The notes under the pieces were generated by a model. That model saw only the letters and a list, made by a program, of their open reading frames with translations. It was not told where the DNA came from and did no database searches. Position numbers and translations under genes: made by a program. A DNA stretch of 64,000 bases. Origin: Agrostemma githago. Lineage: Eukaryota > Streptophyta > Magnoliopsida > Caryophyllales > Caryophyllaceae. The stretch's first letter is position 1. Every line of letters begins with the position of its first letter. The DNA lies in NCBI GenBank assembly GCA_958450325.1, contig OY288256.1:51912953-51976952 (forward strand), read 5' to 3'. Shown here piece by piece: positions 57,701-64,000 of the stretch.

Positions 57701-57998
57701 GATCGATAATAATACGAGTATTATCTTGTTGAGTAGTCACAAGACTAGTACTAACCAGACCGAGCGACCCTTGATCCGTAGGGACCTCAACGGATTGATT
57801 AGTCGTTAAATAGTAATTTGTCAACGGGTTGTTGTCGAGCGTGGACGCAACTAGGGCTTCGATCTGTCCCAATTCTACCCAGGGAGGAGGATGCTCATTC
57901 TTGAAGTTTATAGACGTATTTTGGTGCATACTAATGGCTGCATGGTCATGAGGATGTACAAATGGAGATTTTAAAGCCAAAAGTCGTGAAATTGTCAT
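54716..57998 (-). CDS. SHAQKYF-type single-repeat MYB transcription factor (copy B), exons 57998-57508 and 55196-54716
   Basis: Minus strand; ATG at 57998, donor CACAA|GTATGTC, acceptor ATATCAG|GTTATTC, stop TGA 54716-54718. The two exons sum to 972 bases, so 323 residues. The SANT domain is at about 155-203 (W158, W178) and ends in SHAQKYF at 196-202, followed by a basic RRKRS likely for nuclear import. This is the second-repeat type of DIVARICATA/R-R MYBs that bind I-box-like sites; the N-terminal first repeat of that family is not seen, only S/T/D-rich sequence. The intron (55197-57507) splits the SANT domain after His163, as in relatives. A TE lies 95 bp upstream of the ATG. A pseudogene copy lies at 32321-53105. 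Function in the plant cannot be told. Confidence 0.85.
55800..56043. mobile_element. Stowaway-like MITE in the MYB intron
   Basis: Ends CTCCCTCTGTTTCTTTGATA and GAAACGGAGGGAG, flanked by TA on both sides. Inside is a 43-bp tandem duplication (CTCTCTACTTTTACTTATTT, at about 55917 and 55960). 244 bp. Confidence 0.85.
56910..57053. repeat. 72-bp tandem duplication in the MYB intron
   Basis: Two units, AGTTAAACGAGATAAAACC... and AGTTAAACAAGATAAAACC..., with only a few differences. Not coding. Confidence 0.9.
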
Positions 57999-58093
57999 TG
58001 TTATAAATACAAATTAAAGTTTTTTAGGTTTGGATGAACTGAAATGAAGCTAAAATCATCTTAATTTTTTTGATGAGGATAGATAGATAATTT

Positions 58094-59999
58094 TGTGAGA
58101 TAACTGAATGACTTCCTTATTATCGATAGAATAAGTTACATTATATAGTAGACCGTCTTGGAGAATACTCCAAGAATATTCCTAATATATTATATTCTAT
58201 AGAATATTACGATACTCATAATATTCACTATATTATACTTTCCTAACCTATAATATATTTGCCTAATATAATAATATCCTCTAATACACCCCCGCAGTCA
58301 AAGCGGTAGTGAACGAACACTTTGACTGGACCAACAATAGAATTTGATGTCATTGTAGACGAGCTGGTTGATGTCGTCAATGGCTGATGTCGTCGATGCT
58401 CGAATGGAGTAATGCCTTGCTCGAATTGAGAGCATCCCGAATTGTCACAAACAATGTCAATACAAACTAAAGAACCAAAGGGAAAGTGTAGGAAGAAAAG
58501 CTCGTGGGAGGCACGGGCATAAAGGCACCAGACTACCTGGGACGAAGCATCCAGAATGCCGCCATAAATGAGGGGCGGAAGGTGCAACCAGAATCAAACC
58601 AATACTAGCAGCCGCAGTCACAGTCATATTATCGATAGGTTGCAAGGGAGAACCAATGAATCAGAGACTCGAAGGTCGTTATCGAGGCCGGCATTGTCAA
58701 GATCAAGGGAGAAGAGGTAACGAAACGCAAGTGTAACGATGACAGGCTCAGGTTGGAGTGAAGCAAAGAGGTTGATTTTGGCCAGGATAGCACTCGGGAT
58801 ATGCTCTGGAGTGTCGAGTGGACGCCAGAGATGTACAAGCCCGCAATGAGGGGGTTCGTAGGACATGATGCGGAGCACAAGCCGGATTTAGAGTAGGAGT
58901 TAGACGCCTGGAAGGTGTCCTAGAAACAGTGTGAAAAGAGTTATTTCCGGAGCCGGAGAGGGAGGAGGAGATAGAAGGCGGAGGCAGGGATCAAAGTTAA
59001 GAAGCTAAGACAGGGGAGGCAGGATCGGGCTAACTGATTCCCACCATGATGGCACAGGGGTTGATTCTGGACTCGATCGGGTCAGCAAACTTAAATATCG
59101 ACAATTCAACAGTGATGCAGCGGTAGGTAGATGTAGACAATGGGTAGTTAGAGCGAGACGAGGTAATCAGGCAAGTGATGGTTGCCGAAGCAATCTGGCA
59201 GATTTTGTTGTTGGGGAAACAACTAGGACGGAATTAACAGAGCGACATGTTGTACAATCGGGAGGATACGCACGTGACGGAAGAACGACCAGAGAGATAA
59301 AAATGGAGATACATGTCTCCAGTCAAGTCATTCTTCATTGTCATAGCGGAATCCTTGAAGGAACAAGAGGAGCAGAATTCGAAAGGGAATCCAGAAGGGA
59401 CGGACACCTTTATTATTGCCTTTGAGGCATCATCAACGGAGCAAGCAATAAAGGGAATAGATAGAGATCAAATGAGAAAGGAGAGTAAGAAAGGGTGGGA
59501 TAATAAAGGGAAGATAGGTATGGATGACAGGGGGTTCATCATAGAGAGCAAGGATACTAAAAGTATACCGTTAGCTAGGGCAAATATATTAAGTGGATAC
59601 TTTATTCAATGATAAATAAGTAAAAAAATAATAGCTATGGTATAGGTAGCAATAAAGTTGTATACAGAGGAAGGGCATTAATGACCCGCCGGAGATGGAA
59701 AACAAGAGAGCCATCTCCGGCCGGCGATTAAAGTACGAAGGTTTGTACCAAGCGGAAGACAATTTTTTTTTTTTTTTTTAAGAGATCGTTTTAGGCTCTG
59801 ATACCATGTAAGATAACTGAATGACTTCCTTATTATCGATAGAATAAGTTACATTATATAGTAGACCGTCTTGGAGAATACTCCAAGAATATTCCTAATA
59901 TATTATATTCTATAGAATATTACGATACTCATAATATTCACTATATTATACTTTCCTAACCTATAATATATTTGCCTAATATAATAATATCCTCTAATA
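58094..59999 (-). mobile_element. Short non-autonomous LTR retrotransposon upstream of MYB copy B
   Basis: Two LTRs of 193 bp (58094-58286 and 59807-59999) differ at one visible base (TGTGAG against TGTAAG). The target duplication is AATTT at 58089-58093 and 60000-60004. On the minus strand the primer site TGGTATCAGAGC (59806-59795, initiator tRNA-Met) touches the LTR, and GCGGGGGTG at 58287-58295 is the purine tract. The 1.5 kb interior has no gag or pol; the small frames there are unconvincing. The LTR reads TA...CA rather than TG...CA on the minus strand. Size is between TRIM and LARD classes. It was inserted very recently. Confidence 0.92.
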
Positions 60000-60004
60000 A
60001 ATTT

Positions 60005-61202
60005 GATAAGAGTAGTTTAAATACACTAAACCACCTGTATTCTAGGGAAAATAAATCACTATCCCTACCCTATTATTTTTCCCTTTTAAATTGCCTCTTA
60101 GAGCAAAGTAGACTCAAACGCAAAAATTGATGAGTAGTAGAAAATATCTAAATTTATAGTCTATTGAACGTCCCACAGGATTAATCTGGTAATATTTGAG
60201 ACCCGATTCAATCTGAATCGAACTCAACGTAAATGCTACCCGAACCTATGGGCATGGGCCGGTGTTCGAAAAGTATTCGTATCTTTGGGCCTATAAAAAA
60301 TTGGTGACCGTATCCGATCTGGTCCACACTTTAAAAAATTTCAAATTTAGTCTTTTTCCTGGTTCATCCAAACCCGAAAATACCGAGCTTAAGGGGTCCA
60401 ATCGGTCTGATATGGGTCCCTTTCTAACCGGCCTAGTCTCTAGGTTTTAATTTTTTTATTTAGGTGACCTGTCTTCGGGTCAATCTGACACGCTTTGAGT
60501 TTGGGCCAATGAACACCGTACCTGGACCGGAATAAATCTAAATTGGTTACAACTCCCTGGTCTCCCTCTCATCCATTCAATCATTTACGTATTTTTTTCA
60601 CCATTTTTAAGAAAATTTGGTAAAAGTAATGATAATATCGGTAATCAAATGGTGTTAGGATTCCACCAAATTTAAGAAGAAAAAGTAGTGACATTTTGGG
60701 TAGACAGTAGAAGAATATGAAAATTATAAGGTAAAATCGAATTGTCCATTAAAATAAGCGTACAGAATTGAATGGATGAGAAAGATTACTACCAACCTGT
60801 ACTACTAGAATTTTTTTTTTTTTTTATTATTTCATTTTGTATTCATACTTTGAATATCCAAATTTTTAATTTTTTATTCAACAAATTTACGATTTGAAGC
60901 TCAATTAAATTGATATAGACCAAATTCCCAATACAATCAATTCGAAATAGCACCAATCGATGGAATAGGCTAATCAAAATAAATTCGATCGAAATCGAAA
61001 TCAAGGATAACTTCATAACTCTATAACCAAACCGATTTATTACCGAATTGAACGAGGCGTTTGCCGGCTCTACCACCTACTAGTCCCAAACTGCCCTCTT
61101 TTAGGATTTCTAGGGTTCATAATTCGATCAATTTCGACAAAAATTGACAATTGTAGCCTTGTAGGCTAAAATTGATTAATTGGGGTGTTAAATTAGCTTC
61201 GA
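60005..61202. other. Intergenic stretch between MYB copy B and VPS20
   Basis: The first part (to about 60100) is homologous to the copy A flank. The section 60180-60540 has GGGTC/CGGGT-poor remnants that look like a decayed hAT or satellite piece. The last 120 bases before 61203 are probably VPS20 5' UTR. No TATA box stands out. Confidence 0.5.
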
Positions 61203-63923
61203 ATGGGCAACATTTTTGTCAAAAAACCCAAGATTACAGAGGTGGATCGAGCAATTCTCGCACTTAAAACCCAAAGGCGCAAGCTTGGAGATTATCAAAG
61301 ACAGGTTTTTGATCAATTTCTTTAATTTTTGTTTTTTCAAGTTTGATTTATGGGTTTTAGTTCAATTGCTTTGAATTTATCTGGGTAGCTGTTGAAATTG
61401 ACAAATCATGCATTGATCTTCTTCAATTGTGTTGATTTTGATTATATGCTATAGTTTCTGGAAAACATGAATACTTTATTGGTAGATGTTCTTGCTATGT
61501 TGGTTAATTGGAAATTTTGTCAAGAGTAATCTAGATTAAATTGGGGTTTGGGGTAAGACTGTACATTCGGCATTTCGAGATGTCCCATTGGATGGATTTG
61601 TTGCAGTAGTGTATGAATGGCTGAATGTGCCTGTAATTCTAGCCCATCACTGGAGGTAAACTTGTAAAACATAGGAGGTAGAATCTTATTTTGTGATCAG
61701 TCTGTTTAAAGAGTGACTGCTGATTCAAAAGGTATGGCTAGATTTCGAGTTCCCTGGCGCTCGAACCCTAGGATAGGTCTTGCTGCAAGGTTGAAGTGTA
61801 GAATGAATGTGATTAGACTCTGAGCTCGAGATCAGCTCATAGGATAAATGTTTGGAGCTTGACGAGCCCTTGAAAAGCGATAGTGACTGTATTGTGATTT
61901 GTATGTTGTTTTATGCTCTGGAAAATTTAATTGTGTACTGATTAACTTTTGCATTATGAACTATTGGTAAAGTGAGTGATTGATTCACTTCAACAGCGTA
62001 GTCTAATTTTTTTTAGAGCGGGCCGAATTTTACTGGACTGTGGTTTAGCCTCATAATCTTTAGCAGCTTGTGCTAAAATTTGACTATGCTTAACTTAACC
62101 TATGATTGCCAAACTGTTTCCGAGGGTAAGAGGGGGCTCAGTACAGGGGCGGACCTAGGGGTGTGCACAGCACCCCACGTGCGCACCCTTTGGTTTTCTT
62201 TTTTTTTTTTTGAAAAAATAACTGATGCTAAGTACTTGTACATTTTACGTGTGCAAGGAACAATCAAAAATAGTGTGGCGCGTTGGTAATGAGGTTGGTG
62301 CTTGGGGCTTGTCAATTCGGCATTGTTGGCGGGAGTTCGAACCCCCTTGCACACCTTTCCATTCATCTTCAGTTTTTATTTTTCCCCCAATTCTCACACA
62401 ACTACGCAAGATTGAAGGCTATATTAGTATATGTTGTATTTTATCATTTTTAACCTAATTTAAAAAATCTCTTTTCTCAATTATCAATTTTAAATTCTAA
62501 TCTTATATAGTTAGATTGTTTTTGCCTTTTTGGGTACTTTTTTGTGCCAATTTTTGGGTTTTGTTTTGCTTTTGTCAATTATGGAGAACGTAATTTAATT
62601 TAAATATAACTCCAAATAGTGGAACCTAATTTTGATTTTTTTTTTGATGTTATTAATTTACTATTATAGGTATTTGAGTATTTCGGGTATTTTTCAATGT
62701 CAATGTTTGGGTTTTGTCGGTTGATGTCGACTACAGTTAATTAAATATACTAATCCCTGATTGTGGAACCCTAATTTTGGGGTTTTTTCATGTTACTCGA
62801 TATTTATGTGTTGGTTTACCATTTTTTCTTTAGTTGAGTTATAAATTTCATACAATATTGTTCGACATATTTCAAGTTAGTTACAAAAAAATTTAATTGG
62901 ATTTTATTTAATATTTATAGTTACATATTTATGTGTCTATGTGACAACATATGAGTTTCTATTTTTAATTAATTTTTTATAATATCGGCAAAAAAAAAAA
63001 AATTTAAAAGTGAACCCCCTCTCGTAAATTTCTGGGTCCGCCACTGCTCAGTACTCATGGCTCAATATATGGAGCATAGGTGGACAAGTCCGTGTCCTTG
63101 AGCTTTTCGAAGTGGTAGCTTTCAAATTATTGTTCAAGAGATCTAATTTTCTATCATCGAGGCACCGTGAAATGATGGCTTGATAGAGTTTTGTGATGTT
63201 ATTTTGTTAGATGTTGGTCTTCACTTTGTATAATACTAGGTATTTTTGGTTGAGAGCTTATTTGAAAAAGTGCTTCTTTCACATCCTTAGATAATTAAAA
63301 ACTTGTGAAACTTGAAATTGGATGTATGCATACGAGAAGTTCGTTTTCAAATGTTGATTCTTCTCTTGCTTTCCTAGATGATTGTCCTCAGCCTTTGTCG
63401 TTGCTGTTGTTGTTGTTGCACGTGACAAGTTCGTGTGAATCATTTTCTGTTCTTCTCTCCAAGTTTATGCTTCTTGTTAAGTTTTCGTCGTTTCTAAAGA
63501 ACCTTATCTTGCGATCCTCGACTTCCCGAAGGAATTAAGGTCTAATGGAGTATAAAAGGCGCGAACTTTCAAATTATCATTACGATAACTTGTTTGGAAG
63601 TAAATGAAACAACTTTTATTACGCGTGGTATATCCTAACTAAGAACTACGGAGTACTATTTTTTTACCAAGATAGCATCTCCTTTCTTTGTTAAGCTCAG
63701 CATTTCGTTCCATTTGGTACTTGGTAAGCCTATATTAGAGTTTTTACTAAAAACTAGACTGTTTATTCAGCTCGATGCGGTAATTAAAGCTGAAATACAA
63801 GCAGCAAAGGATCTGATTAGCGAAAAGAAAAAAGATAGGGCCTTGCTAGCATTGAAGAAGAAAAAGGTGCAAGAAGAGTTGCTTCAGAAGGTCGATGCCT
63901 GGTTGATTAATGTTGAGCAGCAG
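61203..63923 (+). CDS. VPS20: ESCRT-III subunit VPS20/CHMP6 homologue, exons 1 and 2 (partial, runs off the window)
   Basis: Exon 1 is 61203-61304 (34 codons: MGNIFVKKPKITEVDRAILA, LKTQRRKLGD) and exon 2 is 63771-63923 (51 codons: LDAVIKAEIQAAKDLISEKK, DRALLALKKKKVQEELL, WLINVEQQ). Donor CAG|GTTTTT, acceptor TTTATTCAG; both junctions are phase 0. A second donor CAG|GTAAAA at 63924 begins the next intron. This is the conserved basic N-terminal helical hairpin of VPS20. Gly2 fits N-myristoylation, known for the family, which places it on endosomal membranes, where it receives ESCRT-II and starts SNF7 polymer growth. The C-terminal part lies outside the window. Nothing suggests damage. Intron 1 (61305-63770) holds a hAT-like element. 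Confidence 0.95.
62144..63046. mobile_element. hAT-like non-autonomous element in VPS20 intron 1
   Basis: Ends CAGGGGCGGACCTAG and, inverted, CAGTGGCGGACCCAG; flanks share CTCAGTA (62137-62143 and 63047-63053), with an eighth base C ambiguous. 903 bp, no transposase. It contains a tRNA-like stretch at 62276-62345. Confidence 0.82.
62276..62345 (+). other. tRNA-like A-box/B-box stretch inside the hAT-like element
   Basis: TGGCGCGTTGGTA resembles an internal A box and GAGTTCGAACCCC a B box, about 45 bases apart. It does not fold into a full tRNA that I can draw, so it is either a SINE-like piece or a decayed tRNA copy. Confidence 0.4.
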
Positions 63924-64000
63924 GTAAAATTTAAACAAAATTCACTTTATTTATTTTGAAATTCAGTGTAAAAATATATACTCCATACTTAATTTATTTG

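Noticed and set aside
60843..61076. 77-codon minus-strand frame before VPS20
   Set aside because: AT-rich, hydrophobic by composition, no domain, no second exon.
62080..62458. Overlapping frames on both strands near the hAT-like element in VPS20 intron 1
   Set aside because: They lie across the element end and the tRNA-like stretch, without homologues or splice support.

Overview
This is a repeat-dense stretch of a plant nuclear genome. Evidence: Ty3/gypsy elements of the Athila and Tat lineages with plant-type primer binding sites, plant LINEs carrying a DUF4283-type ORF1, hAT and Stowaway-like MITEs, a SHAQKYF MYB gene with an intron, an ESCRT-III VPS20 gene, and a plant-mitochondrial 26S rRNA fragment. 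It is a eudicot by general character. The recurring GAGACGGTCTC-type motif near 56835 made me think of Caryophyllales, but that is only a guess.

Layout. (1) 1-707: RT-region fragment of a LINE on the minus strand. (2) 708-23840: one insertion, bounded by a single TGCTT duplication, made of three LTRs and two interiors of a non-autonomous Athila-like element in tandem. Its third LTR is split by a Tat element (Tat-1, 12873-23291, duplication GGTAT) that carries an antisense spliced ORF. (3) 23846-29640: a degenerate tandem array of about 140 bp units, split by a second LINE (24456-28453, 14-bp duplication) that itself holds mitochondrial DNA, and by a foldback MITE. (4) 29956-32025: a terminal-inverted-repeat element with no transposase. 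(5) 32045-53400: the remains of a MYB gene copy (copy A). Exon 2 lies at 32321-32816 and an exon 1 stub at 52995-53105. The roughly 20 kb between them holds Helitron-like ends, a hAT MITE, a truncated Athila-like element (37796-42626) and a 3'-truncated Tat element (Tat-2, to 52989) whose gag is interrupted by another hAT element. (6) 54431-60060: the apparently intact second MYB copy (copy B, two exons, minus strand), with a young 1.9 kb LTR element about 95 bp upstream of its start codon. (7) 61203 to the right edge: the first two exons of VPS20/CHMP6 on the plus strand, with a hAT-like element in intron 1.

Only two host genes look functional: MYB copy B and VPS20. All else is transposable elements in nested order, decayed repeats and gene remnants. 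The most informative points are the triple-LTR tandem, the spliced antisense ORF shared by both Tat elements with the same intron phase, the array whose units carry a plant snRNA-type USE and a TATA box at constant spacing, the NUMT inside a LINE, and the two MYB copies that give an empty site for the promoter insertion. Coordinates of open frames were judged with ATG starts; several long frames in the elements begin at non-ATG codons and are only parts of broken genes.
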